64,000 nt of DNA from Candidatus Caenarcanales bacterium (GCA_022447685.1 JAKVAO010000001.1:39468-103467); one strand, 5' to 3'; shown: positions 9,001 through 18,227, counted from the stretch's first letter. Made by a program: numbers and translations. Notes: generated by a model not told the origin, from the letters alone.

Positions 9001-9443
9001 TGAATAACACTAAGAAAAAAAAGCCATTAAAGAGATATACTAAAGCTGCTGTTAAGCCTTTTGTGAAGAAAGGATCTAAGCTACTTTTATCTAGAGCGCT
9101 TAATAAGGTTGGAGCTTCTAACCCTAGAGTTAAGTCGCACGTTAAATGTGGTGATGAAGTTATTGTAATCAGCGGTTCTAGCAAAGGTAAAATTTCTAAA
9201 GTATTAGACGTTTTCCAAGATGGAACCATTATTGTAGAAGGCGTTAATGTAAAGACTAAGCATAAGAAAGCTTATGATCCTGGACAAGAAGGTGAAATTA
9301 CTAAGATTGAAGCTCCTATTTATGCTTCTAATGTAATGATCTGGGATGAAACTGCAAAGAAAGCTTCAAGAGTAGGTAAGAAAACCCTTGAAAATGGTTC
9401 AAAGGTTAGAATTTCCAAAGTAAGTGGGGAGCAATTAGATTAA
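9000..9443 (+). CDS. rplX: 50S ribosomal protein L24 with N-terminal extension
   Basis: L24 initiates large-subunit assembly. The KOW core begins only near residue 48 (KCGDEVIVISGSSKGKISKVL) and is followed by EGVNVKTKHKK. The protein has 147 residues against about 105 in most bacteria, so roughly 45 extra basic residues precede the core (Lys-rich, with KKKKPLKRYTKAAVKPF). The start overlaps rplN by one base and no internal ATG gives a standard-length product, so the extension appears real. It ends one base into rplE. Confidence 0.95.
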   Translation: MNNTKKKKPLKRYTKAAVKPFVKKGSKLLLSRALNKVGASNPRVKSHVKCGDEVIVISGSSKGKISKVLDVFQDGTIIVEGVNVKTKHKKAYDPGQEGEITKIEAPIYASNVMIWDETAKKASRVGKKTLENGSKVRISKVSGEQLD

Positions 9444-10003
9444 TGGCTACAAGTTTAAAAGAAAAATATAATAGCGAAGTAAAGAACGAACTTAAAGATG
9501 ATCTTAAATGTGCTAACGTTCACCAAATTCCAAAATTACAAAAGATTATTATTAACTTTGGTTTAGGTGAATCTGCATCTAATTCTAAAACTTTAGAGAG
9601 AGCAATTGAAGAATTAGCTAATATTTCTGGGCAAAAGCCAGTAATCACTAGAGCTAGAAAATCTATTGCAGGTTTCAAGTTAAGAGAAGGTGCTCCAATT
9701 GGTATCAAAGTTACTTTAAGAAGTGAAAAAATGTACAACTTCTTCAGTAAATTAGTTAATATCGCAATGCCAAGGATTAGAGATTTCCAAGGAATTTCTC
9801 GTAAGTCTTTTGACGGTAAAGGTAATTATACTTTCGGTATCAAGGAACAGATTATATTTCCTGAAATTAAGTATGATCAAGTAGACGCTATTAGAGGTAT
9901 GGATATTACTATTTGTACATCTGCTACTAATGACGCTGATGCATTAGTACTTTTAGAAAAACTTGGAATGCCTTTCAAGAAGGTAGCTGGAGCAAAGGGA
10001 TAA
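9443..10003 (+). CDS. rplE: 50S ribosomal protein L5
   Basis: L5 binds 5S rRNA and contacts the P-site tRNA. The 186-residue protein has KLQKIIINFGLGE, the ARKSIAGFKLREG loop, and FGIKEQIIFPEIKYD near the C-terminus. It shares one base with the rplX stop. Confidence 0.98.
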   Translation: MATSLKEKYNSEVKNELKDDLKCANVHQIPKLQKIIINFGLGESASNSKTLERAIEELANISGQKPVITRARKSIAGFKLREGAPIGIKVTLRSEKMYNFFSKLVNIAMPRIRDFQGISRKSFDGKGNYTFGIKEQIIFPEIKYDQVDAIRGMDITICTSATNDADALVLLEKLGMPFKKVAGAKG

Positions 10004-10010
10004 TTTAATT

Positions 10011-10316
10011 ATGGCAAAGAAATCTTGTATTCAAAAAACAAAGAAGAAAGAAAGGCTTATTGAAAAGTTTGCTAAGAAACGTGGTGAGCTAAAAGCTAAG
10101 ATGAATGATCCAGAATTGGATTTTGAAGAAAGAATAGCAATTCAGGAGAAACTTGAAAACCTTCCACTTAATTCATCTCGTGTTAGACACAGAAATAGAT
10201 GTTGGTTGACTGGTAGACCTCGTGGTTACCATAGAGATTTAGGTTTATGTCGTAACTCACTTAGAGAGATGGCTCATAGAGGATTGATTCCTGGTTTAAC
10301 GAAGGCTAGTTGGTAA
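10011..10316 (+). CDS. rpsN: 30S ribosomal protein S14, zinc-free long form
   Basis: S14 is a head protein of the small subunit. This is the long form (101 aa) without the paired CxxC zinc ligands; the conserved C-terminal region reads RCWLTGRPRGYHRDLGLCRNSLREMA. It has an acidic-rich linker around residues 30-50, as in other long S14 proteins. Confidence 0.97.
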   Translation: MAKKSCIQKTKKKERLIEKFAKKRGELKAKMNDPELDFEERIAIQEKLENLPLNSSRVRHRNRCWLTGRPRGYHRDLGLCRNSLREMAHRGLIPGLTKASW

Positions 10317-10328
10317 TCGGAGTATAAA

Positions 10329-10763
10329 ATGGTTGTAAAAGATTCAAAAACAAAAACAAATAAAGTAAGTAACGATCCAGTATCTGATTGTCTTACTAGA
10401 ATTAGAAATGCAGTAACTATCAAGAAAAATAAAGTTGATGTTCCTTTCAGTAAGTTAAAGCTAGCTTTAATAGATTTACTTCAGAAAGAAGGTTACATTA
10501 AGTCTTATGAAGTAATCAATATAGATACTCCTTCAATGAAGTCTATTATTATTGAATTGAAGTATGTACAGGGTGAATCTGCGATTAAAGGCTTAAAAAG
10601 AGTTTCAAAGCCTGGACTTAGAAAATACTCAAAGTCTAAGTATGTTCCAAGAATTTTAAACGGTTTAGGTATCTGCGTAATATCTACAAATAAAGGATTG
10701 ATTACTGATAGAAAAGCAAGAGCTGAAAAATGTGGTGGAGAAATTCTTTGCACCGTTTGGTAA
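10329..10763 (+). CDS. rpsH: 30S ribosomal protein S8
   Basis: S8 binds the central domain of 16S rRNA and in E. coli also represses the spc operon. The body has DPVSDCLTRIRNAV, KPGLRKYSKSKYVPRILNGLGI and the C-terminal GGEILCTVW. It has 144 residues, with about 14 extra polar residues at the N-terminus. Confidence 0.97.
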   Translation: MVVKDSKTKTNKVSNDPVSDCLTRIRNAVTIKKNKVDVPFSKLKLALIDLLQKEGYIKSYEVINIDTPSMKSIIIELKYVQGESAIKGLKRVSKPGLRKYSKSKYVPRILNGLGICVISTNKGLITDRKARAEKCGGEILCTVW

Positions 10764-10782
10764 TTTAAAGGGATAAGGAAAA

Positions 10783-11337
10783 ATGTCTAGAATAGGTAAG
10801 AAAGAAATAATAATCCCAGAAAATGTCCAAGTGACATTAGAGGAAAGTGATTTTGGAACTTTAGTTAAAGTTAAAGGTCCTAAAGCTGAGTTAGAGAAGT
10901 TAATCAGACCTGAGATAGCCTTAGCTCAAGAAGATAAAGTTTTGAAATTGACTGTAGCTAAGAAGACTAAGCAATCAAATGCTTTCTATGGTTTATCTAG
11001 AACTTTAATCAACAATATGATAGTTGGCGTTACAGTTGGCTTCAATAAAGAACTTGAGATTCAAGGTGTTGGTTATAGAGCTTTAATGCAAGGTCAAGCT
11101 ATTAATTTTCAGCTTGGTAAGTCTCACCCAGAGGTTTTTGACGCTCCATCAGGGATTACTTTTACTGTTGAAAAAACAGGACTTGGAATTAAGGTTGAAG
11201 GTGCAGATAAAGAACTTGTTGGTCAAGTAGCAGCTTCAATAAGAGCTTTAAGACCAGTAGAAGTTTATAAAGGTAAAGGTATCAGATATAAAGGCGAGTA
11301 TGTTCGTAAGAAAGCTGGTAAGTCTGGTGGTAAGTAA
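10783..11337 (+). CDS. rplF: 50S ribosomal protein L6
   Basis: L6 lies near the sarcin-ricin loop and factor-binding site. The 184-residue sequence begins MSRIGKKEIIIPENVQV. It has two similar domains and ends with the conserved GKGIRYKGEYVRKKAGK. GGGATAAGG lies upstream as a ribosome binding site. Confidence 0.98.
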   Translation: MSRIGKKEIIIPENVQVTLEESDFGTLVKVKGPKAELEKLIRPEIALAQEDKVLKLTVAKKTKQSNAFYGLSRTLINNMIVGVTVGFNKELEIQGVGYRALMQGQAINFQLGKSHPEVFDAPSGITFTVEKTGLGIKVEGADKELVGQVAASIRALRPVEVYKGKGIRYKGEYVRKKAGKSGGK

Positions 11338-11357
11338 AATTTTAAAGGAATTTCAAA

Positions 11358-11744
11358 ATGGCATTAGTTTCAAGAAAAGTTAGAAGACAGAAAAGGCATT
11401 TTAGGGCAAGAAGAAAGCTTGTTGGTACTCAAGACAGACCTAGATTATCTGTATATAGATCAAATAAGCATATTTCAGCCCAGATTGTAGTTGATTCAGA
11501 TCCCGAGAATCCAAGTAAGGGAGCTATAACTCTTTGTGCAACTTCTTCTTATTCTTCTAAACTCAAACCTGAGTTGAATGGTGGAGCTAATGTAGCAGCT
11601 GCAGAGTTAGTTGGTAAAACTGTTGCTGAGCTTGCAAAAGAAAAAGGTATATCAAAAGTAGTTTTTGATAAAGGTGGAAATTTATACCACGGTAGAGTAA
11701 AGGCTTTAGCAGAAGCTGCAAGAGAAGCAGGACTAGAGTTTTAA
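11358..11744 (+). CDS. rplR: 50S ribosomal protein L18
   Basis: L18 binds 5S rRNA together with L5. The protein (128 aa) has RPRLSVYRSNKHISAQIV and the C-terminal motif FDKGGNLYHGRVKALAEAAREAGLEF. AAAGGA precedes the start. Confidence 0.98.
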   Translation: MALVSRKVRRQKRHFRARRKLVGTQDRPRLSVYRSNKHISAQIVVDSDPENPSKGAITLCATSSYSSKLKPELNGGANVAAAELVGKTVAELAKEKGISKVVFDKGGNLYHGRVKALAEAAREAGLEF

Positions 11745-11755
11745 TAGGAGTTTTT

Positions 11756-12526
11756 ATGTCAGAAGAAGCAAAAAAAGAGGAAAACAAAGTTAAGGTTACT
11801 GAAGTAAAAGAAACTTCTAAAGAAGCTGAGAAGGTAGTTGAAGTTAAAGCAGAGACTAACAAAGAAGCAAATTCTAAAGATAAAGATGCTGGTGTAGCTG
11901 TTGCTAAGCTTGATGATACAGAAAGCGCAATCATTGGTAAAGAAGCTGCTCCATCTTCAGAAAAATCTGATCCTAAAGCTTTTAACAAAAAGAAAAAGAA
12001 AAAAGACGGTGGTCAGAGAAGACAAAAGAGATCTGAAACTCAAGAAGCTGAGTACATAGAGAAAGTTGTTCAAGTTAGAAGAGTAACCAAAGTTGTTAAA
12101 GGTGGTAAAAAGCTTTCTTTCAGAGTTGTTGTTATTATTGGTAACGAGAAAGGTAAAGTAGGAGTTGGAGTTGGTAAAGCTTCTGAAGTATTAGGTGCTA
12201 TTCGTAAAGCAGTATATGATGCTAGAAAGAACTTAGTTGATATTTCTATGGTTGCTAGCACTATCTCACATAGAGTAGTTGCAAGAGCTGCTGGTTCAGA
12301 GATTATGCTTAAGCCTGCTGCTGAAGGTACTGGTATCATTGCTGGTGGTACAGCTAGGATTGTATTAGAGCTTTCTGGTCTAGGTGATATACTTGCTAAA
12401 TCTAAGGGATCAAAATCTCCACTAAACGTAGCTAGAGCTACGATTAAAGCTTTACAATCACTTAGAAGTTTCAAAGACGTTGCAAAATTAAGAGGTTTAA
12501 CTGTAAAACAAATGCTTTTTGCATAA
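11756..12526 (+). CDS. rpsE: 30S ribosomal protein S5 with long N-terminal extension
   Basis: S5 shapes the mRNA entry channel and affects decoding accuracy. The standard S5 core starts near residue 98 (EYIEKVVQVRRVTKVVKGGKK) and runs through GVGKASEVLGAIRKA to the end. The protein has 256 residues against about 165 normally. The first 95 or so residues are a charged, low-complexity stretch (Lys/Glu rich, then an FNKKKKKKDGG patch). GGAG precedes the ATG, and the extension is in frame with no better internal start. Confidence 0.96.
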   Translation: MSEEAKKEENKVKVTEVKETSKEAEKVVEVKAETNKEANSKDKDAGVAVAKLDDTESAIIGKEAAPSSEKSDPKAFNKKKKKKDGGQRRQKRSETQEAEYIEKVVQVRRVTKVVKGGKKLSFRVVVIIGNEKGKVGVGVGKASEVLGAIRKAVYDARKNLVDISMVASTISHRVVARAAGSEIMLKPAAEGTGIIAGGTARIVLELSGLGDILAKSKGSKSPLNVARATIKALQSLRSFKDVAKLRGLTVKQMLFA

Positions 12527-12539
12527 AGGATCAATAATC

Positions 12540-12737
12540 ATGGCAGAAAAAAATAGAAAAAAAATATCAATAAAATTAGTTAGAGGATATGCTGCAGCTT
12601 CTAAGAAACAATCAAAAGTTTTAGAATCTTTAGGATTGAGAAAAACTAATGCTGTAGTTGATCATTTCGACTCTCCTACAATTTTAGGGATGGTTAAGAA
12701 AGTTGAGCACTTAGTGCAAGTTCAGGAACTTGTATAA
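12540..12737 (+). CDS. rpmD: 50S ribosomal protein L30
   Basis: L30 is a small surface protein of the large subunit. I chose ATG 12540 because AAGGA lies about 8 bases upstream and the 65-residue product fits the family; an upstream in-frame ATG at 12519 lies inside rpsE. The sequence shows ISIKLVRGYAAASKKQ, LGLRKTN and the C-terminal VEHLVQVQE. Confidence 0.95.
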   Translation: MAEKNRKKISIKLVRGYAAASKKQSKVLESLGLRKTNAVVDHFDSPTILGMVKKVEHLVQVQELV

Positions 12738-12762
12738 GTTATATTGTTAGGAGTTTGAGAAA

Positions 12763-13221
12763 ATGGCAGAGAATCTTAAGAATTTAGATAAAGCAGAAGG
12801 CTCAGTAAAGACTAGAGCTAGAAAAGGTAGAGGTATTGCTTCTGGTGCTGGTAAAACTAGTGGTAGAGGAATGAGAGGTCAAAAATGTAGATCTGGTTAT
12901 TCTAGGGAGCCTTGGAGAGAAGGTGGTCAGACTCCATTATATAGACGTTTACCTAAGAGACAAGTTAATACTAGAGTTAATAGAAAAGAATACTCAATTA
13001 TTAATTTATCTGATATACAAAGCTTGGCTGAAGCTGGACATAAAGAGATTAGCTTACTAGTTTTAGAGGAAGCTGGTTTTATCAAAAAAGCATTACCATA
13101 TGGTCTTAAAGTTTTAGGTGCTGGTGAACTAAGTTCTGCTGTTACTGTTAAAGCAAATAAATTTAGTGAATCTGCAAAGGAAGCTATAGAGAAAGCAGGT
13201 GGTAAAGCAATTGAAGTCTGA
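12763..13221 (+). CDS. rplO: 50S ribosomal protein L15
   Basis: L15 is a late-assembly protein of the large subunit. It shows the glycine-rich N-terminal region (RKGRGIASGAGKTSGRGMRGQKCRSG) and the GGQTPLYRRLPKR segment. Length is 152. Its end overlaps the start of secY by about 20 bases. Confidence 0.97.
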   Translation: MAENLKNLDKAEGSVKTRARKGRGIASGAGKTSGRGMRGQKCRSGYSREPWREGGQTPLYRRLPKRQVNTRVNRKEYSIINLSDIQSLAEAGHKEISLLVLEEAGFIKKALPYGLKVLGAGELSSAVTVKANKFSESAKEAIEKAGGKAIEV

Positions 13222-14590
13222 AAATAATCAAGTATTAAGTTTCCAAGAAATAACTAAATCATCAGGGCTCGTTCAAAAAATTATTTTTACGGCTCTGATG
13301 ATATCTATTTATAGGTTTGGTGTTCATATACCTTTATATGGTGTTGATCAAGAAGCATTAAAATCTAGTACTGTCTTATCTTCAGGTTTATTAGGTCTTG
13401 TTGATATGTTTGCTGGTGGTGCTTTAAGTGCTTTATCTATTTTTGCACTTGGTATTGGTCCTTATATTACATCAAGCATTATTATGCAACTTTTGGTTGA
13501 GGTTGTATCTTATCTAAAAGATCTACAAAGAAACCAAGGAGAAGATGGAAGGCAACAATTCCAGAAAATTACTAGATACTTAACTATAGCTCTAGCTTTC
13601 TTCCAGAGTTTAGCTTTAGCTAGATTCCTTGATGTGGCTCAGATTGCTGTCGACCCTGGTTTTGTATTTTATGCTAGAACGATTTTAGTTTTAACTGTTA
13701 CCTCTTTATTTGTTATGTGGTTAGGTGAGGTGATTACTGAGAAAGGTGTTGGTAATGGGGCTAGCCTCTTGATTTTTGTTGGTATAGCTTCAAAACTTCC
13801 TGTAATGATAAAAGACACTGCTACAGCCCTAAGAGTGGGTTCTAGTCCTCAATGGGGAGTTATATCTCTTGTGATTCTATTCCTTGCATTGACGGTATTA
13901 ATTATTTATATCCAAGAGGGATCAAGAAATTTAACTATATTTGGTGCTAGAAAGCAGAGTGTGGTAACAAAAGACCATATATTGCCTTTGAAAATAAATC
14001 CAGCAGGTGTACTTCCAATAATTTTTGCGAGTGCTTTATTATTTATGCCAGTTCAGCTTCTAACTTTTGCAGGTATGAGTGATAAATCAGTTTCTATCTT
14101 GTTGAGAGAAACCTTTGCTGCTCTTCCTGGTATAGCTAATCTTACAGGTACAAGTATTGGTGCTTTTGGCTCATGGGTTGCTGAAAGAATTGAATTTATA
14201 TTTCAATACTCCAAAGTAGAACATTCAATTGTTTATTTAGTGATGATTGTTGCTTTCACTTTCTTCTACTCATCAATAGTACTTAACCCTAGAGTTATAG
14301 CAGATAATTTGAAGAAATCTGGTAACTCACTTGAAGGTGTTAAGCCTGGTAAGCCAACAGCTGATTTTCTAGAAAAAACTATTTCTAGAATTGTTTTAAT
14401 TGGTGCTGCTGCCATTGGTTTAATTGCTGTACTTCCAATTCATGCAGAGCAATGGTTCCAAGTAAACACACTTGGTGGACTTGGTTCTACTAGTTTAATA
14501 ATCCTAGTTGGTGTTGCTGTTGATGTTAGAAATCAAATTCTATCTTATATTCAAAGTCATAGATATCAAGCTAAAAGCCTTTTAGATTAG
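13199..14590 (+). CDS. secY: Preprotein translocase subunit SecY
   Basis: SecY forms the protein-conducting channel of the inner membrane. About ten transmembrane helices are visible, starting after FQEITKSSGLVQKIIFTALMI. Family motifs include GIGPYITSSIIMQLL in helix 2, the EKGVGNGASLLIF region and NPAGVLPIIFASALL. A GTG at 13199 is given as start; TTG at 13211 has GGTGG about 7 bases upstream and is equally possible. It closes the ribosomal cluster: adk, map, infA and rpsM do not follow, and convergent ribD comes next. Confidence 0.97.
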   Translation: MVKQLKSENNQVLSFQEITKSSGLVQKIIFTALMISIYRFGVHIPLYGVDQEALKSSTVLSSGLLGLVDMFAGGALSALSIFALGIGPYITSSIIMQLLVEVVSYLKDLQRNQGEDGRQQFQKITRYLTIALAFFQSLALARFLDVAQIAVDPGFVFYARTILVLTVTSLFVMWLGEVITEKGVGNGASLLIFVGIASKLPVMIKDTATALRVGSSPQWGVISLVILFLALTVLIIYIQEGSRNLTIFGARKQSVVTKDHILPLKINPAGVLPIIFASALLFMPVQLLTFAGMSDKSVSILLRETFAALPGIANLTGTSIGAFGSWVAERIEFIFQYSKVEHSIVYLVMIVAFTFFYSSIVLNPRVIADNLKKSGNSLEGVKPGKPTADFLEKTISRIVLIGAAAIGLIAVLPIHAEQWFQVNTLGGLGSTSLIILVGVAVDVRNQILSYIQSHRYQAKSLLD

Positions 14591-14629
14591 ATCTTGGTCT
14601 GGTATATTTATTTATCTATATATTCTAAA

Positions 14630-15814
14630 CTATTGTTCAGTCTTATCTGCAACAGTAATTTTTAGATCTAAATTATCAGAAATATTATTCGTTGGGATAA
14701 ACTCTTCTTTTATGATTTGAAGGCTCTCATTCCCTCTTAGAACCTTGTGTTGATCCAAGATACTTGCCTTAATATTTTGTACTAATCTATGGTTATTGTA
14801 ATCAATACCTTTCAGACTTATATAATGTGTAATTTCGTTAAATAGACCTTCTTTTATAAAGCTTGATGTTAGTTTGGGACCAGCTTCAAGTATGATTCTT
14901 GGATACTTCTTTAAATATTCTTGAAGTGAGTTAAATAAATTATCTTCTAGAATTACCTTGTCACCTGGACTTTTAGGCTTAAGCTTACTTACTTTTAACT
15001 CATTTATAGTTCTATTTTCAGCTTCTGTAAAAATATTTAGCTTCCTTCTCTCTTTTTCAGAAAAGTCTTGTGTTTTTTTGAGAATTAATAAATCTGGATT
15101 CTTAATATCATTTAGCTTTAGTTCAACTTTGCTATACCTAACATTTAAACTTGGGTTGTCCATCTTCACAGTGTTAATTCCTGTTATTAATAAATCATTT
15201 ACTGACCTCAATCTATGAACTTCTTTACGAGAATTACTATTGGTTATCCATTGATCACTCACTTTGGTAATCATAGAGCCATCTGCATAAGATGCGATTT
15301 TGATATTAATCCATGGAAGCTCTGACTCAAGTTTATGGAAAAAAACACGGTTTAAGTAATCACTTTCTATCTTAGTCTCTTGAGAAATTTTTTTAGGACC
15401 AATAATTTCGGTACCATTTTTTAGTAATTCTTTATAACTTGCTTCCCGAGCTGAATTCAAATCTGGATTAGGGTCTCTAGTACTAAATATAAGTCTTTTG
15501 AATTTATATTTCTTTATAAGATCTATACAGGGCGGTGTTTTCCCATGATGATTACATGGTTCTAAACTTACATATATATCTGACTCACTAAGAAGTTTTT
15601 CATAGTTACTTGGGTTTCTTGCTATAGCATCTTGAATTGCATTTACTTCTGCATGAGCTTCTCCAGATTTTCTATGAAATCCTTTACCAAGTATAAGATT
15701 GTTATGAACAATTACAGTACCAACAATTGGATTGGGAAAAGCTTGTGTTTCACCTAGCTTAGCTAACCTGAAGCATTCGTGGAGAAATTTTTCATCAAAA
15801 TTACTTGGAGACAT
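14630..15814 (-). CDS. ribD: Riboflavin biosynthesis bifunctional deaminase/reductase
   Basis: RibD deaminates and then reduces the pyrimidine intermediate of riboflavin synthesis. The N-terminal deaminase domain has HAEV (residues 54-57) and PCNHHGKTPPC (86-96), which supply the zinc ligands and the catalytic Glu. The C-terminal part (from about residue 165) is the NADPH-dependent reductase, with MITKVSDQWITN and EAGPKLTSSFIKEGLFNE. It has 394 residues. Its start overlaps the end of mazG by 14 bases, so they form one transcript. Confidence 0.95.
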   Translation of the reverse strand: MSPSNFDEKFLHECFRLAKLGETQAFPNPIVGTVIVHNNLILGKGFHRKSGEAHAEVNAIQDAIARNPSNYEKLLSESDIYVSLEPCNHHGKTPPCIDLIKKYKFKRLIFSTRDPNPDLNSAREASYKELLKNGTEIIGPKKISQETKIESDYLNRVFFHKLESELPWINIKIASYADGSMITKVSDQWITNSNSRKEVHRLRSVNDLLITGINTVKMDNPSLNVRYSKVELKLNDIKNPDLLILKKTQDFSEKERRKLNIFTEAENRTINELKVSKLKPKSPGDKVILEDNLFNSLQEYLKKYPRIILEAGPKLTSSFIKEGLFNEITHYISLKGIDYNNHRLVQNIKASILDQHKVLRGNESLQIIKEEFIPTNNISDNLDLKITVADKTEQ

Positions 15815-16646
15815 GTTTTAATTCTTCGTTCTGTTTATGCTTTGCTTTTTGCCAGAATTCTTGAAGCTCTGTTGGACTATGTTCTTTTAGGCTTGAGGAA
15901 CCTGATTCCTTTACTATATCCATCATAATATCAAAACGGTTAGTAAATTTATTATTGGTTTTTCTTAAAGCTTCCTCTGGATCAATCTTGAACCATCTTG
16001 CAAGATTAACTACGGTAAAAAGAATGTCACCTAATTCTAGCTCTGCTGCATCTTTTTCTGATTTACTCAATTCTTCTTTTGCAAAGCTTACTTCTTTGAA
16101 CTCCTCTATCTCACTTTGAAGTTGTTCGTATAGTTTTCTCTCTTCATCCCATTCAAAACTCTCTCTAACTGCTTTCTTTGAGATTTTCCAAGCTCTTGCA
16201 AGTGAAGGTAATTCTTTCGGGATGCCTTCAAATATCGATTTTCTGTTTTTCTTTTCCTCTTTTTTGATTTTCTCCCAGTTATTATCTACTTCATCTGTGT
16301 TTTTTACACTTGCATCAGAGAATACGTGAGGATTTCTTCTAATCATCTTCTCGTTGATATAATCCACGACATCTGAGAATTTAAATGCTCCTCTCTCTTC
16401 TGCAATTTCAGAATGAAGCATAACTTGTAATAAAACATCACCAAGTTCTTCTTTTAAAGTGTGGTTTGCAATTTTCTGCTTTTCAGGATTAGCCTCCTCA
16501 ACTTCATCTACTGCTTCTAAGCATTCATAAAGCTCCTCAAGCAGATATCTTTTGAGTGAACTATGAGTTTGTGTCTTAACCCAAGGGCAGCCTTTTTCTT
16601 GATTCCTAAGTGCTGCTACTGTATTTTTAAAATCTTCTATAGACAT
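15801..16646 (-). CDS. mazG: Nucleoside triphosphate pyrophosphohydrolase MazG
   Basis: MazG hydrolyses NTPs to NMP and pyrophosphate, cleaning the nucleotide pool and affecting ppGpp levels in some species. Two MazG domains are visible. The first has CPWVKTQTHSSLKRYLLEELYE and EELGDVLLQVMLHSEIAEE; the second has EELELGDILFTVVNLARW-like residues around position 205. The 281-residue length fits the two-domain type. It is upstream of ribD in a two-gene unit. Confidence 0.95.
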   Translation of the reverse strand: MSIEDFKNTVAALRNQEKGCPWVKTQTHSSLKRYLLEELYECLEAVDEVEEANPEKQKIANHTLKEELGDVLLQVMLHSEIAEERGAFKFSDVVDYINEKMIRRNPHVFSDASVKNTDEVDNNWEKIKKEEKKNRKSIFEGIPKELPSLARAWKISKKAVRESFEWDEERKLYEQLQSEIEEFKEVSFAKEELSKSEKDAAELELGDILFTVVNLARWFKIDPEEALRKTNNKFTNRFDIMMDIVKESGSSSLKEHSPTELQEFWQKAKHKQNEELKHVSK

Positions 16647-16687
16647 CAGTTATATATGGTAAAACAATAAAGTTCAACAAATCAACT

Positions 16688-17224
16688 TTAGTTGATCATA
16701 AAGCCTATAAAAACAAGAATTATAGTTGTTATTACTAAACAGGTTATTTTATTTCTGATTATGAAATTAAACATCCACATAAAAGGCTCGAATAGCATTT
16801 GAAAAAAGCTTTTATTAACTTGAACTTTTTCGGGTTTGTTCCTGTCACCATAGTGATCCTTGAATGACTCATTGTCGATTAGTATGATTTTCTTTCTGAT
16901 TCTTAATAAATCTTCTATGCACATTTCAAGCGCTGGCAGGGTTTTGAATAATTTACCTTGATTCTCTTCGTAAGAAGCTTCATAGGCACAAAAATCTTCA
17001 GGGGTTAAGCCATAAGTTACTTTGGGTTTATCACCAATATTGAAAATGATATAGTCGATTAACTCATAATCTTTTACCAAAGTATCCCTCATTGTTTCTA
17101 ATAAATCTTGATTGCTGACGATTTTAGACATTGTTGGGTGTTTAGATTCTAAGAGAAGTTTCTTGTATTCCTTAGTACTCTCCCTAAGTTTGTTAACAAG
17201 ATCAAGAGCTTCCTCTTTTTCCAT
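16688..17224 (-). CDS. Hypothetical tail-anchored membrane protein
   Basis: I do not recognise this protein. It is a mostly helical, charged soluble domain of about 150 residues followed by a single C-terminal transmembrane helix (ITCLVITTIILVFIGFMIN). This suggests a tail anchor with the N-terminal part in the cytoplasm. AAGG lies about 8 bases before the ATG. It is upstream of mazG with a 41-base gap. Confidence 0.7.
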   Translation of the reverse strand: MEKEEALDLVNKLRESTKEYKKLLLESKHPTMSKIVSNQDLLETMRDTLVKDYELIDYIIFNIGDKPKVTYGLTPEDFCAYEASYEENQGKLFKTLPALEMCIEDLLRIRKKIILIDNESFKDHYGDRNKPEKVQVNKSFFQMLFEPFMWMFNFIIRNKITCLVITTIILVFIGFMIN

Positions 17225-17533
17225 ATTATCTTACCTTTTTCTGAGCTTAATATATATAATCCCAGTTTTTTGGAGATTTGAAGATTAAAAAAAATAAATT
17301 TTGAGTGAGGGTTTTGATCGGTAAAATAATATTTTTCTAACACAAATATTAACTAAAAATTAAAATGCACAATTGCGTTAATAAAGGATCAACATTTAGG
17401 TATATATTATCTATAGATTAGTGAGAATAAAGTGATATACATATCTCTGTCTGTAAATTAATAGTAGTGCTTTTACCAATCCTTAATCTGGGTATGCAAT
17501 TACTAGGAATATATCGAAGAGAGGATAAGTGCA
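17225..17533. other. Intergenic region with no recognised element
   Basis: This very AT-rich stretch lies between divergent genes and must hold their promoters. I see no tRNA, repeat or clear hairpin, and no -35/-10 pair convincing enough to name. Confidence 0.4.
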
Positions 17534-18211
17534 TTGGGTGGACCTTTAAATAATTCGTATAATAAAATACCTCCGCAGTTAAGTAGAGTTGAGACTACTA
17601 GTTTAAATGAAACGGGTCTAAATAATTCTACTGCTACTGGTATTACTGATGAACAGAAAGATAATATCGCCTTCGTTGCAAAGCAGGCACTGGGTGAAAC
17701 TGATAAAAACCCTAATCCTCAAGCTTTGAAAGCAATGAAAGATTTGGGGCTCACAACTAAATCTCAAGTTAGAGAGCTTACTAATCCTGACAAGATTACA
17801 GACAAGACAATCACCCCTGGGCAGGCAGCAACAATAAGTAATGTTGCGACAAGTATAAAAACTAATCTTAAAGAAATAGAAAATGAAACAACAATAGCTA
17901 AAGCAGAACCACCTGAAGCTAAAGTTTCAGATGCAATAATTGTTGGTAATAATAAAGTAGAATCTAATAATGCATGGGGGGCTTTCGGGGTTGAAGTTGT
18001 AGCAGATGCAGGGGCTTTCTCTGAGGTTTCTGGAGAGATTAACCCTGAAACCATAGGTCAAACTTCAGCATCAAATATAAATGGTATTGAAATTGCAAAC
18101 GCTAAAGGAAATTTACAAGCTTTAGGTTTTACTCCCGTTACTGATAAGGCAGAAGTAAATAGTATTAGCGGAGCACTTATAGGAATTGCTGGAGAGGGAG
18201 AAGTAAGCTAA
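17534..18211 (+). CDS. Hypothetical protein, Asn/Thr/Ala-rich
   Basis: I do not recognise this 225-residue protein. It has no signal peptide or membrane segment. The composition is rich in Asn, Thr, Ala, Ile and Glu, and the C-terminal half has small-residue runs (GAFGVEVVADAGAFSEVSGEI) suggestive of a beta-rich or unordered domain. The start is TTG at 17534 with AGAGGA about 8 bases upstream. It lies 16 bases before another unknown gene and may form an operon with it. Confidence 0.6.
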   Translation: MGGPLNNSYNKIPPQLSRVETTSLNETGLNNSTATGITDEQKDNIAFVAKQALGETDKNPNPQALKAMKDLGLTTKSQVRELTNPDKITDKTITPGQAATISNVATSIKTNLKEIENETTIAKAEPPEAKVSDAIIVGNNKVESNNAWGAFGVEVVADAGAFSEVSGEINPETIGQTSASNINGIEIANAKGNLQALGFTPVTDKAEVNSISGALIGIAGEGEVS

Positions 18212-18227
18212 GCTTAAATAAGTAGGG

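Noticed and set aside
12070..12534. 154-codon open frame on the minus strand across rpsE
   Set aside because: It lies wholly opposite S5, and its composition (Ala/Leu/Pro/Thr) mirrors the Lys/Gly/Val codons of the sense strand.
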